Assembly (NCBI GenBank): GCA_016787525.1
Contig: JAEUUP010000136.1
Coordinates: 166,338 to 230,337, forward strand
Direction: 5' to 3'
Length of the DNA stretch: 64,000 nt
Source of the DNA: Saprospiraceae bacterium
GTDB lineage: Bacteria > Bacteroidota > Bacteroidia > Chitinophagales > Saprospiraceae
Numbering within the stretch: position 1 is the first letter of the stretch; each line of letters begins with the position of its first letter. Shown piece after piece: positions 1 to 7,867 of the stretch. The translations under genes and the position numbers were made by a program. The notes beneath the pieces are model-generated. The model saw only the letters and a program-made list of their open reading frames with translations. It made no database searches and had not been told where the DNA came from.

Positions 1-249
1 CTTCAATTCCGTGCAGACATCTTTAACGTTGGTAACTTGTTGAATAACAAATGGGGCGTTGGTAATGTATTGACGACTAACCGTCCTTTGACTTTCGTTT
101 CTGTTAGTGGTACGGGTGTGCCTACTTACCGTTTCACAACGCAATCAATCAATGGTTCAACAGTGCTATTGAAAGATACTTTTGTAAAATCTGTTAGTTC
201 AGATGACGTTTATCAAATTCAATTAGGCGTTCGTTATATTTTCAACTAA
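1..249 (+). CDS. TonB-dependent receptor-like outer membrane protein, C-terminal end (5' partial)
   Basis: The reading frame is open from base 1, so only the last 82 codons are in the window. The start reads LQFRADIFNVGNLLNNKWG, a typical C-terminal strand region of Bacteroidota TonB-dependent, carboxypeptidase-regulatory-like receptors, and the protein ends in GVRYIFN, an aromatic-rich final beta strand suited to outer membrane insertion. The family imports siderophores, glycans or peptides across the outer membrane using TonB energy. Substrate cannot be inferred from this fragment. A strong hairpin terminator follows at 275-310, so this is the last gene of its transcript. Confidence 0.75.
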   Translation, partial: LQFRADIFNVGNLLNNKWGVGNVLTTNRPLTFVSVSGTGVPTYRFTTQSINGSTVLLKDTFVKSVSSDDVYQIQLGVRYIFN

Positions 250-274
250 TTTGATTGCTAATCAAATAGTTAAA

Positions 275-310
275 AAACCGCATCAAGCATTGCTTGGTGC
301 GGTTTATTTT
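275..310 (+). terminator. Rho-independent terminator of the TonB receptor gene
   Basis: AAACCGCATCAAGCA pairs with TGCTTGGTGCGGTTT across a very short loop and is followed by a T-rich tail. Confidence 0.85.
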
Positions 311-632
311 TACCCCTCAGTATAAAGCCCCTCTTTAGTCACCTTATTCTAAAAAAACAAGCCCCGAACATGCCAGTCCGAGGCTCAACCCAAATTATGC
401 AAATTTAACCTAAACCAAACTAGAACGCTTTAAAAGTAAGTCATAAAGCCTCTTAAAAGTGAGATAAACTCCCAAAAGCGTTGATAAAAAACAAAAATAA
501 AGGCAAATTTATGTAAATTTGGAATAATAATTTTGAAAATTTAGTTGAATAATAAATCAAACACTTACAAATTTGTAAAAAAATATTGGCGAATTACCAA
601 AAAGAGAGTAAAAGCATATCAATTTTCTCTTG

Positions 633-640
633 TATCTTTG
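633..640 (+). promoter_or_regulatory. Bacteroidota -7 promoter element for the nucleotidyltransferase gene
   Basis: TATCTTTG matches the TAnnTTTG consensus of the Bacteroidota primary sigma factor. It lies 78 bases before the start codon; no clear -33 TTTG is seen at the usual spacing. Confidence 0.65.
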
Positions 641-717
641 CACCTAGTATAGAAATAACATAACTAACTAATTTCAAGAACCCTTTTTGTTCATTTTTAA
701 ACTAATACACTGAATAC

Positions 718-1641
718 ATGAAGCCAACACTGTTGATTCTTGCTGCTGGTATCGGAAGTCGTTATGGTGGTTTGAAACAAGCGGATTCAATTGGACCTTC
801 AGGGGAAGCCATTATTGAATACTCTATTTACGACGCTATTCGAGCTGGATTTGGTAAAGTCGTTATCGTTATCAGGAAAAGTATCGAATTGGATTTTAAA
901 GAAAAATTTGGTGGAAAATTTGACGATTTAATCAAAGTAGAATTTGCATATCAAGAGTTTGATTCACCTATTGAAGGTATTGACTCTTTCCCAGAAAGAA
1001 AAAAACCTTGGGGTACAGGACATGCAATGCTCGTTGCGAAAGACAAAATCAAAGAACCTTTCCTTGTTATCAATGCGGATGATTTTTATGGATATTCTGC
1101 ATTTCAAAAAATGGCAGATTTCTTGACACACCGTTGCTCACCCAAACACATGGGAATGGTTGGCTATTGGTTGAAAAATACTTTATCAGAAAATGGCTCA
1201 GTAAGCCGTGGTGTTTGTTCGACCAATAAAAACAATCATCTAACTAGCGTAATCGAAAGAACAAAGATTATTCGCGAAGATGAAGATAAAAAAATATACT
1301 ATTTTGAGGGTGATAAAAAAACATATTTACCAGATGATACTATAGTTTCAATGAATTTCTGGGGGTTTCACCCCTCAGTATTTGAGGAGACAAGAAAGAT
1401 GTTTGTAAAGTTTGTGAATGATAACTATAATAACTCAACAGCCGAATTTTATATCCCACTTGTTGCAAATACACTTATCGAGACAGGAAAAGCTGACTTC
1501 ACTGTGATGACAACACGTGATCAATGGTATGGTGTTACCTATCAAGAAGATAAGCAAACTGTTCAAAATGCGTTTTGGGCATTGACAACGATTGGCGCAT
1601 ATCCGTCCAGTTTGTGGGGTGAAGTGGCTGAACCAATGTAA
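718..1641 (+). CDS. Sugar-1-phosphate nucleotidyltransferase family protein
   Basis: The 307-residue protein opens with LILAAGIGSRYGGLKQ, the nucleotide-binding signature (LAAGxGxR...K) of the NTP_transferase family that makes NDP-sugars from NTP and sugar-1-phosphate. VINADDFYG near residues 121-129 carries the aspartates expected to bind metal. It resembles UDP-glucose pyrophosphorylase-like proteins common in Bacteroidota, but exact base and sugar specificity cannot be read off. It has its own promoter (633-640) and a terminator (1667-1702), so it is probably monocistronic. A CCCCTCAGTA copy at 1371 encodes PSV in HPSVF. Expected cytoplasmic. Confidence 0.85.
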   Translation: MKPTLLILAAGIGSRYGGLKQADSIGPSGEAIIEYSIYDAIRAGFGKVVIVIRKSIELDFKEKFGGKFDDLIKVEFAYQEFDSPIEGIDSFPERKKPWGTGHAMLVAKDKIKEPFLVINADDFYGYSAFQKMADFLTHRCSPKHMGMVGYWLKNTLSENGSVSRGVCSTNKNNHLTSVIERTKIIREDEDKKIYYFEGDKKTYLPDDTIVSMNFWGFHPSVFEETRKMFVKFVNDNYNNSTAEFYIPLVANTLIETGKADFTVMTTRDQWYGVTYQEDKQTVQNAFWALTTIGAYPSSLWGEVAEPM

Positions 1642-1666
1642 AACCTGTATCTCATTGAAAAATAAT

Positions 1667-1702
1667 AAGGGTGGTAGAGTATGTCTTTGCCGCCCTTTTT
1701 TA
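1667..1702 (+). terminator. Terminator after the nucleotidyltransferase gene
   Basis: AGGGTGG pairs with CCGCCCT (one G-T pair) and is followed by a T run. The hairpin covers an upstream in-frame ATG at 1681, which supports the later start at 1723 for the next gene. Confidence 0.65.
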
Positions 1703-1722
1703 TCATCATCAATACCCCTAGT

Positions 1723-2559
1723 ATGAAAAATCTAATAATGTTATTTGGTCTTTTAACAAGCCACTTATACATCCAAGCAATAAATGCTCAAATTGGTTAT
1801 CAATTAGTCGAAGGAGCAAACAGTAAAGCAATGGGTGGTATTGGTGTTATGTTTCAAGGAGCTAAAGCCATTTTCCAAAATCCAGCGGGACTAATAACTA
1901 CCTCTGAACCAACCCTCATTGCTGCTTCTGAAATCCGGCAAGGACTCAAGGAATTAAGACCAATGGCTTTTGCCGCTATATTGCCTGCCCAATCAGCAGT
2001 ATTCGGTATGGTTTACCAAACATTTCATTTTGAAGATTATCGGGAAAGCAAACTTGGTTTAGCCTATTCGCGGCGTATGACATCTAATTTCAATATTGGT
2101 CTTCAACTTGATTATCTGCGTCTGCGTATCAATGAATATGGCGTTGTCAATCTATTGACTTTTGAAATTGGCTCTAATGTGTTGATTACGAAGGACTTAA
2201 TGCTATCGGCATATGTTTTCAATCCAGTGGCTGTACGTATCAATGAAACAGAAGAGCGCACCCCCTCAGTATTTCGCTTAGGTTTAGGCTATCAACTGAA
2301 TACGAAAGTGTCGCTGTGTTTAGAAACAGAAAAAGATATTTACTTTGCTCCTTCATATAAATTCGGACTGGCATATCAAACGACAGAATCAATTAACATC
2401 CGTTGCGGATTTCGCACTCAGCCTACTGTTTTCAGCTTAGGCATAGATTACAGAATAGGTAAACGTGCATCCATTGACATGGCTCTATCCAACCATACCT
2501 ATTTGGGTGCAACACCAGCCATAAATCTTAACTACTCTTTTGAAAAAGAAAAACGGTAG
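1723..2559 (+). CDS. PorV/PorQ-FadL-like outer membrane beta-barrel protein
   Basis: I chose the start at 1723 because it begins a clean signal peptide (MKNLIMLFGLLTSHLYIQAINAQ), whereas the in-frame ATG at 1681 lies in a terminator hairpin. The mature 255 or so residues contain GANSKAMGGIGVMFQGAKAIFQNPAGL, the N-terminal pattern of the PorV/PorQ branch of FadL-type barrels (small-residue start, then NPAGL), followed by alternating amphipathic strands. PorV-family proteins serve as outer membrane shuttles of the T9SS; paralogues of unknown function are common, so an exact role is not claimed. The 10-mer at 2262 encodes TPSVF in a strand. Just upstream, CCCCTAGTA at 1715-1723 looks like a one-base-deleted copy of the 10-mer. 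Confidence 0.65.
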   Translation: MKNLIMLFGLLTSHLYIQAINAQIGYQLVEGANSKAMGGIGVMFQGAKAIFQNPAGLITTSEPTLIAASEIRQGLKELRPMAFAAILPAQSAVFGMVYQTFHFEDYRESKLGLAYSRRMTSNFNIGLQLDYLRLRINEYGVVNLLTFEIGSNVLITKDLMLSAYVFNPVAVRINETEERTPSVFRLGLGYQLNTKVSLCLETEKDIYFAPSYKFGLAYQTTESINIRCGFRTQPTVFSLGIDYRIGKRASIDMALSNHTYLGATPAINLNYSFEKEKR

Positions 2560-2583
2560 CGTACTCGAATGCAGCTACCGTTT
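2551..2583. terminator. Bidirectional terminator between convergent genes
   Basis: AAACGGTAGC pairs with GCTACCGTTT; A-rich on the left, T-rich on the right. It contains the stop codon of the barrel gene and sits 30 bases from the end of the convergent OmpA-domain gene. Confidence 0.8.
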
Positions 2584-2613
2584 ATTATTTCTAAGGCTTT
2601 TTATACCTTTTAT

Positions 2614-5028
2614 CTAATTGGCTTTCAAATCAGCAGGAATGGCTGGCGGAATAGATTGGCAAATATCTTTACCTGACTTGTCACGAATATACAACTCGAC
2701 ACGACGATTATACTTACGACCATTGTCATCGTCCGTATTTTTTGCCACAGGTGCGCGTTTACCACTCTTTTCTGTCAAAACGCGTGAGGCATCAATGCCC
2801 ATTTTAACCAATGCAGCTTTGGCATTTGTTGCACGACGACTTGATAGGGCTTCGTTGTAGGCATCAGAGCCTCTGATATCAGTATGCGCACTCAATACAC
2901 CAACGTAATCTTTATGCTCTTTTAAGATTTTCGCCATTTCTGCCAATTCTTTTTGTGCATCTGAGCGAATATTATCCTTGTCGAAGTCAAAGAAAATCCA
3001 ATTCAGGTCGCAGCTTGGAGCAGTAGGAGTAGCTGCCGCCGCCGCTGTTGCCGCTGTTGCTTTGGGCGTTTCAACGATTTTGGCAGTATCAACAGCTGGA
3101 GTTGTTGTCACAGCTGCTTTAGGTACTACTGTTTCCGTTTTTCCGCAACCTTTACCAAATAGCCACCACGCCAATAAGGCTAAAAGTGGTAACAAAAGCC
3201 ACCACAACCAACTTGGCAAGCCTCCAGCCATAGCTTCTTCTGCTACGGGTGCTATTGGAGCTGCCGCTACCACAGGTTTAGGTTCTGGTTTAGGCTCTGC
3301 TTTGATTGCCGCTGTTGCCGCCGCCGCCGCTGCTGCCATTGCCAAAGGTGCGCCCAAGCCTACTTTGGCACCAGCTTTGTCTGGATTCAAGAAAGGTGCT
3401 GCAGCATAGACAGCTGCTAAGCTATCGTATGCACATGAACGAGCGATTTCTTTACCATCAGCATTTCTCAATACGATAAAGTAATGGTTTAGACCTATTT
3501 TTTTAATTTCGTAGCGTTCTTTGACGAGCATATTTTTTACGACATCTTCCATATCTGAATCTCGCTCTTTGGCAGTCATGTGACCTTCACTGCGCAGCGA
3601 TACGTCATCGTCTTCATCAACTACAGCAAAATAATATTTGCCTGTACGTTGACTGATGAACACACGGAAACCATCGCGAGGAGCTGTCATGTGACCATGA
3701 TATTCGCGACAAGGCAAATAATCATCTTCAACATCAGCAGCAGGTTCTGATACTGAGGGGGTATTATCGGTCAAACCCAATCCACGACTACCGATTTCCG
3801 CTGCAGCTACTGCACCACCAAGACCCAATAATGGGAACATCGCACCTACAGCGTCTATACTATCCTTCGGACAAGAACGAGCAATTTCTTGATGGTTGCC
3901 AGCTTTCAGAATGACGAAATGTTTGCCCATCATTTCTTTTATTTCGTAACGATCTTTGTTGTCGCGATTGCGCATAACAGAATTCATACCATTGTCGCGT
4001 GCGGCCACTGTCGGATAACCTTCTGAACGCATTTTGACACGCCCATTGTCATCCAACCATGCAAAATAGTATAAATTGTTGGTATGTTGAAAACGAACGA
4101 AACCATTCTCATCGGCTTCGTCATGCCCATCATATTGACGACATGCTAAATAATCGTCATCGTGATTACCACTTTTCGCACTGGCAGCAGCACTAGCTGC
4201 TGCTGCTGCCGCCGCTTCTTCGGCTGCTTTGAGTCGTGCGGCTTCTGCTTTGAGTCTTGCCGCTTCAGCACGTGCGCTGGGGTAAAGTGCTTGTGCCGTT
4301 GCTGCAGAATCATAAGGACAAGAACGAGCAATTTCTTGATGATTACCTGCTTTTAGGATGACAAAATGGCGACCCATCTTTTCAAAAGTGGCATAACGCT
4401 CTTCCAAACCTCTGTTTTTTACCACTGATTCTAAGCCTTTGTCGCGAGCAGATGTTGTTGGGTAGCCTTCAGAGCGCATCAACAGGTTATTCTCGTCATC
4501 GTACCATGCAAAATAGTGATTGCCGTTGCTATGGGTAAATTTCACCATGCCTGCATGACCGTCAATGCCGACATCTGGATGCCCTTCATATTCTTTGCAA
4601 GCCAAATAATCGTCGTCCAAGCGGTCGTTGGCGCGTTCTTTTTCGGCAGCTTTACCACCTCTCGTTTTTTCACCAGTCAGATAAGGTATCATTTCCAAGG
4701 CTACTGCTTCGGATTCGCAAGAGCAGGAACGTGCAATTTCTCGATAGTTGGCAGCTCTCAACGAAACAAAATACTTTCCACCCTCTTCTTTGACTGAATA
4801 AAAGTCGCGATTTGTGCGGTTTTTTATGACCGATTGAATACCATTTTCGCGTGCGGCGGCTTGTGGATAGCCTTCACTTTTCAATAGTACTTTACCATCA
4901 GCGTCTAATAGTGCGAAAAAATAGCGTTGACTTTCTGTGTGATAAAAAGCTGTAAAACCATTTTCAGTTGGGTGGGCAGGTTGATTCTCGTAATCGGTAC
5001 AACCTAAGTAGTCCTCATATTGAGCCAT
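2614..5028 (-). CDS. Four DUF1508 (YegP-like) repeats, one transmembrane segment, OmpA peptidoglycan-binding domain
   Basis: The 804-residue protein has four repeats starting with DYLxCxxYxGH or similar (about residues 6-115, 138-250, 291-395, 434-550). Each contains a YFxxxDxxGxxxxxSEGY...R..G..SV.KN block and ends in EIARSC, the signature of DUF1508/YegP. Ala-rich linkers follow (about 255-285 and 565-600). A strongly hydrophobic segment (LPSWLWWLLLPLLALLAWWLFG, about 601-624) precedes an OmpA_C domain (about 675-790; FFDFDKDNIR, HTDIRG, RRATNAK, NRRVEL). There is no N-terminal signal peptide. I infer an inner membrane protein with DUF1508 repeats in the cytoplasm and OmpA_C gripping peptidoglycan in the periplasm; the arrangement is unusual. 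The role is unknown. The 10-mer at 3751 encodes TPSVS in a linker. Confidence 0.8.
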   Translation of the reverse strand: MAQYEDYLGCTDYENQPAHPTENGFTAFYHTESQRYFFALLDADGKVLLKSEGYPQAAARENGIQSVIKNRTNRDFYSVKEEGGKYFVSLRAANYREIARSCSCESEAVALEMIPYLTGEKTRGGKAAEKERANDRLDDDYLACKEYEGHPDVGIDGHAGMVKFTHSNGNHYFAWYDDENNLLMRSEGYPTTSARDKGLESVVKNRGLEERYATFEKMGRHFVILKAGNHQEIARSCPYDSAATAQALYPSARAEAARLKAEAARLKAAEEAAAAAAASAAASAKSGNHDDDYLACRQYDGHDEADENGFVRFQHTNNLYYFAWLDDNGRVKMRSEGYPTVAARDNGMNSVMRNRDNKDRYEIKEMMGKHFVILKAGNHQEIARSCPKDSIDAVGAMFPLLGLGGAVAAAEIGSRGLGLTDNTPSVSEPAADVEDDYLPCREYHGHMTAPRDGFRVFISQRTGKYYFAVVDEDDDVSLRSEGHMTAKERDSDMEDVVKNMLVKERYEIKKIGLNHYFIVLRNADGKEIARSCAYDSLAAVYAAAPFLNPDKAGAKVGLGAPLAMAAAAAAATAAIKAEPKPEPKPVVAAAPIAPVAEEAMAGGLPSWLWWLLLPLLALLAWWLFGKGCGKTETVVPKAAVTTTPAVDTAKIVETPKATAATAAAAATPTAPSCDLNWIFFDFDKDNIRSDAQKELAEMAKILKEHKDYVGVLSAHTDIRGSDAYNEALSSRRATNAKAALVKMGIDASRVLTEKSGKRAPVAKNTDDDNGRKYNRRVELYIRDKSGKDICQSIPPAIPADLKAN

Positions 5029-5402
5029 AGTTTTCTGTTTTGTTAGTGAAAAAATATTGTTTCCTCAAAAAAATATTTCTAAAATTAAAACATTATTCGC
5101 TGAAAATGTACTTTTTCATCATTTTTTTGCAAATATTGTTTAATTTTCTTGCATAAAAAATCATAGAGTTATTGGTTGCTAAAATTTTATTTTTGTTGGT
5201 AATTGATAATCATAAATTTACAAAATAGATAATTTGACATAGAATGTTATTGTATTGTGAGAAAAAGGCTCAGTTTTAGAAAAAATACTGAGGGGTATGA
5301 AAAACAAAAGTCTCCCACCCTAAAAAGGGTGGGAGACTTTTGTTTAATTGTATTTTGCGAAAAGCTGGATGTAATGAGTATATTATAATAATTCATTATT
5401 TC
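5029..5402. other. Intergenic region with terminator and one TACTGAGGGG copy
   Basis: This AT-rich stretch of 374 bases contains a TACTGAGGGG copy (5286-5295) and the hairpin at 5305-5342. The part next to the OmpA-domain gene must contain its promoter, but no clear TAnnTTTG element stands out. No ORF is supported. Confidence 0.6.
5305..5342. terminator. Strong hairpin terminator, end of the DUF2795 gene
   Basis: CAAAAGTCTCCCACCC pairs with GGGTGGGAGACTTTTG across a short loop, with A and T runs on either side, so it can work in both directions. A TACTGAGGGG copy ends 10 bases to its left. Confidence 0.85.
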
Positions 5403-5624
5403 CTAGTATTCGTCTTCATTGAAAAAGAAGTCGTCTTTTCGCGGGTAGTCAGGCCAGATGTCTTCTATTCCTTCATACAATTCATTTTCTTCATCAAGAG
5501 CTTGTAAGTTTTCGATTACTTCAAGCGGTGCACCCGAACGAATTGAATAATCTACTAACTCGTCACGTGTTGCTGGCCATGGTGCATCTTCCAAATACGA
5601 AGCTAATTCAAGCGTCCAATACAT
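5403..5624 (-). CDS. DUF2795 family small acidic protein
   Basis: The 73-residue protein contains LASYLEDAPWPATRDELVDYSIRSGAP and an acidic tail (ENELYEGIEDIWPDYP...). The WPATRDELVDYA-like block is the hallmark of DUF2795, a short helical domain widespread in Bacteroidota, sometimes fused to nucleic-acid-related proteins. Function is unknown. It stands alone between a promoter-like CAAAAGTA (5707-5714, TACTTTTG on the minus strand) and the terminator at 5305-5342. Confidence 0.85.
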   Translation of the reverse strand: MYWTLELASYLEDAPWPATRDELVDYSIRSGAPLEVIENLQALDEENELYEGIEDIWPDYPRKDDFFFNEDEY

Positions 5625-5706
5625 ATTATAAATGATTTTTGTTTACAAAAAGAGAGGTTGATAAAAGAATTATTGATATTGATAAAACAATTTTTTCAAA
5701 AAGTGT

Positions 5707-5714
5707 GCAAAAGT
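5707..5714 (-). promoter_or_regulatory. -7 promoter element for the DUF2795 gene
   Basis: TACTTTTG on the minus strand matches TAnnTTTG, about 83 bases upstream of the start codon. Confidence 0.5.
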
Positions 5715-5851
5715 AATTTTTCAATCCAATTATTACCAAATCCGCAGCAAAAAAAATTAGATAATTTTTGTCTTAAAAAGAACGAAAACCAAGGTCAAAA
5801 ATTTCATCTTTTTTACTGAGGGGGTATATTTTTTTTAGTCTGTTCATATAA

Positions 5852-5884
5852 ATCAAAAAAGCGAAGTTCGGATAGAACCCGCTT
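5852..5884 (-). terminator. Terminator of queA
   Basis: On the minus strand AAGCG/CGCTT and GTTC/GAAC stems form a bulged hairpin followed by a T run. It lies 83 bases past the queA stop. Confidence 0.7.
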
Positions 5885-5966
5885 CTTTGACTAAAAAACA
5901 ACATTAAAAACTTAAGTTTATTTTTGATGTGCATTTGCAAAAATACACGAGTTATCGGCTACTATT

Positions 5967-7031
5967 TTACAAAATCAACATCGCATCGCCATAGCTGTAG
6001 AAACGATAATCTTCTTTGATAGCTTGATGATAGGCTTCCATCACCAACTCATAACCTCCGAAAGCGCAAACCATGATGAGAACGCTTGATTTAGGCAGAT
6101 GAAAGTTGGTAATCATCGAATTTGCTACATGAAAATCGTAAGGCGGAAAAATAAATTTATTTGTCCAACCTTCGGCTGCCTTTAATTGGTTTTGAGCTGT
6201 CACCGCTGATTCTATTGTGCGCATAACTGTCGTACCAACCGAACATATCTTTCTTTCGCTTTCCTTGGCTGCATTCACAATATTAGCAGCTTTTTCTGAT
6301 ATTCTAAAATATTCTGCCTCCATTTTGTGTTTTGACAAATCTTCGACATCGATTGTGCGGAAAGTGCCAAGACCAATGTGCAAGGTTATTTCAGAGAAAT
6401 TCACACCTTTGAGTTCCAAACGCTTCATCAACTCGCGGCTGAAGTGTAAACCCGCTGTAGGTGCAGCTACAGCACCAACTGTTTTGGCATATACGGTTTG
6501 ATAGCGTTCTTTATCCTCATCATTAGCATCACGACCGATGTATTTTGGCAATGGCGTGTTGCCCAAATAGTTCAAGTCGCGTTCAAATTCTTCATCCGTA
6601 CCATCATATAAAAAGCGAATGGTTCGGCCACGTGATGTTGTGTTATCAACTACCTCTGCTACTAAAACTTCATTGCCTTTTTTGTCGTCGAAATAAAGTT
6701 TGTTTCCAACACGAATTTTACGAGCAGGGTCAACTAAAACATCCCACAATTTTGCTTCATGGTTGAGTTCACGCAACAAGAAAACTTCAATTGTCGAACC
6801 TGTTTTTTCTTTTTTACCATAAAGGCGTGCAGGAAATACTTTAGTATCGTTAAAAATCATGACATCGCCATCGTCAAAATAGTTCAACAAGTCTTTAAAA
6901 ACCTTGTGTTCTATTTTTCCTGTGTCACGGTGTAAAACCATCAAGCGGCTTTCATCACGATTGGGTGCAGGATGTTGGGCAATGTGTTTTTTGTCTAACT
7001 CAAAATTAAAATTCGATAATTTTGTACGCAT
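5967..7031 (-). CDS. queA: S-adenosylmethionine:tRNA ribosyltransferase-isomerase (queuosine synthesis)
   Basis: QueA moves the ribosyl group of S-adenosylmethionine onto preQ1 in tRNA to make epoxyqueuosine at wobble position 34. The 354-residue protein has the family blocks [17 protein letters not shown] (about residues 17-33), [43 protein letters not shown] (about 176-199) and the end block [18 protein letters not shown]. Length and order are normal. No other queuosine gene is adjacent. Its likely promoter is CAAAAATA at 7113-7120 (minus strand TATTTTTG), about 82 bases before the start. Confidence 0.97.
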   Translation of the reverse strand: MRTKLSNFNFELDKKHIAQHPAPNRDESRLMVLHRDTGKIEHKVFKDLLNYFDDGDVMIFNDTKVFPARLYGKKEKTGSTIEVFLLRELNHEAKLWDVLVDPARKIRVGNKLYFDDKKGNEVLVAEVVDNTTSRGRTIRFLYDGTDEEFERDLNYLGNTPLPKYIGRDANDEDKERYQTVYAKTVGAVAAPTAGLHFSRELMKRLELKGVNFSEITLHIGLGTFRTIDVEDLSKHKMEAEYFRISEKAANIVNAAKESERKICSVGTTVMRTIESAVTAQNQLKAAEGWTNKFIFPPYDFHVANSMITNFHLPKSSVLIMVCAFGGYELVMEAYHQAIKEDYRFYSYGDAMLIL

Positions 7032-7112
7032 ACGTTATTGATATTTTTTATCTATCAGTTTGATTACCAATGTTTTATGATGAAAATAAAAGGTGCTTTG
7101 TCAAACAGCCTG

Positions 7113-7120
7113 CAAAAATA
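7113..7120 (-). promoter_or_regulatory. -7 promoter element for queA
   Basis: TATTTTTG on the minus strand fits TAnnTTTG. No clear -33 element is seen. Confidence 0.5.
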
Positions 7121-7249
7121 CGTTTTTTTATCTCTATTGAACGCTATTCCGCAAATGAAAAATGATTTTCTTGAAAAAAAGTTTATTATTATTGTTTTTT
7201 TTTCAACTTATGTGTGTAAAAAATTTTCAGCTACCCCCTCAGTATCCAG

Positions 7250-7774
7250 CTATTTCCTTTTGTAGCTTTTCTCAAATACAGCCCAATTCGTCGTCTTATG
7301 ACTATCAGTTGCAAAGTAAGCGATGATTTTTTCAAATTCTGCCGCCCGACGATAGCCTCCGATGGCTTGTATCACTTTGCCTTTTTCATCTAAAATAACG
7401 ATGGTCGGAAAGCTCAGATTGCCATTCAGCCATTTAGCCGCTAAGGAATGGTAGCGACCACTATTTTTAGGTCTCACAACTTTATAGGTCGTGCCACCCC
7501 AAGTGACATCGCCCAATTGCTCGCTGTTGAATTGCACAGGGATATAGGATTCATTCAAAATTTTAGCGACATGCGCATTGGGGAAAGTGGATTTATCCAT
7601 CTCTTTGCACCAACCACACCAGTTAGCATAGACTTTGACCATGATTTTTTTGCCTGATTGAGCTGCGACTTGTTCTGCCTCTTCGATTTTATACCATTTC
7701 ACTTGGGCATGGGCTGCGATAGAAAAATGAGCAACGATGAAGAAAATGAGCAAAAAAAATTTTTCGTAATTCAT
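7250..7774 (-). CDS. Exported thioredoxin-fold protein
   Basis: The 174-residue protein starts with a signal peptide (MNYEKFFLLIFFIVAHFSIAAHAQ) and carries the redox motif CGWC (C53, C56) in VYANWCGWCKEMDKSTF, then FPTIVILDEKGKVIQAIGGYR, the cis-Pro side of a thioredoxin fold. This pattern matches the Thioredoxin_7 / DUF255-like exported family. It probably reduces or isomerises disulfides in the periplasm; the partner is unknown. The terminator at 7800-7831 separates it from the upstream endonuclease gene. A CCCCTCAGTA copy (7235-7244) lies just past the stop. Confidence 0.85.
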   Translation of the reverse strand: MNYEKFFLLIFFIVAHFSIAAHAQVKWYKIEEAEQVAAQSGKKIMVKVYANWCGWCKEMDKSTFPNAHVAKILNESYIPVQFNSEQLGDVTWGGTTYKVVRPKNSGRYHSLAAKWLNGNLSFPTIVILDEKGKVIQAIGGYRRAAEFEKIIAYFATDSHKTTNWAVFEKSYKRK

Positions 7775-7799
7775 TGAAAAGTAGTGATTTATATTTTGA

Positions 7800-7831
7800 A
7801 AGGTCGGCGAGGATACAACCGTGCCGACCTT
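7800..7831 (-). terminator. Terminator of the endonuclease gene
   Basis: AAGGTCGGC pairs with GCCGACCTT. The same stem core recurs in the terminators at 14076-14109 and 53610-53641. Confidence 0.8.
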
Positions 7832-7867
7832 AGAAATGATTTACGATACAGTAGACAAAAATTAGTC

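Larger units (their letters stand above)
250..717. other. Intergenic region: terminator, one TACTGAGGGG copy, promoter
   Basis: This 468-base gap holds the terminator of the upstream receptor (275-310), one CCCCTCAGTA copy (313-322) just beyond it, a long AT-rich stretch, and a TATCTTTG promoter element (633-640). No convincing ORF is present. Confidence 0.7.
5625..5966. other. Intergenic region: promoter, 10-mer copy, queA terminator
   Basis: This 342-base gap holds the minus-strand promoter for the DUF2795 gene (5707-5714), one TACTGAGGGG copy (5814-5823) and the queA terminator (5852-5884). A second minus-strand TAnnTTTG match (CAAAAATA at 5938-5945) lies just beyond the queA stop; it is probably fortuitous. 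No ORF is supported. Confidence 0.6.

Noticed and set aside
1681..1722. Upstream start for the PorV-like protein
   Set aside because: The ATG lies in the terminator hairpin of the previous gene, and the signal peptide begins at 1723.
2978..3409. 143-codon plus-strand ORF within the OmpA-domain gene
   Set aside because: Ala/Val-rich antisense shadow of the Ala-rich linker of the real gene.
7038..7265. 75-codon plus-strand ORF between queA and the thioredoxin gene
   Set aside because: It overlaps the queA promoter region on the other strand and has low-complexity composition; the AT-rich DNA explains the open frame.
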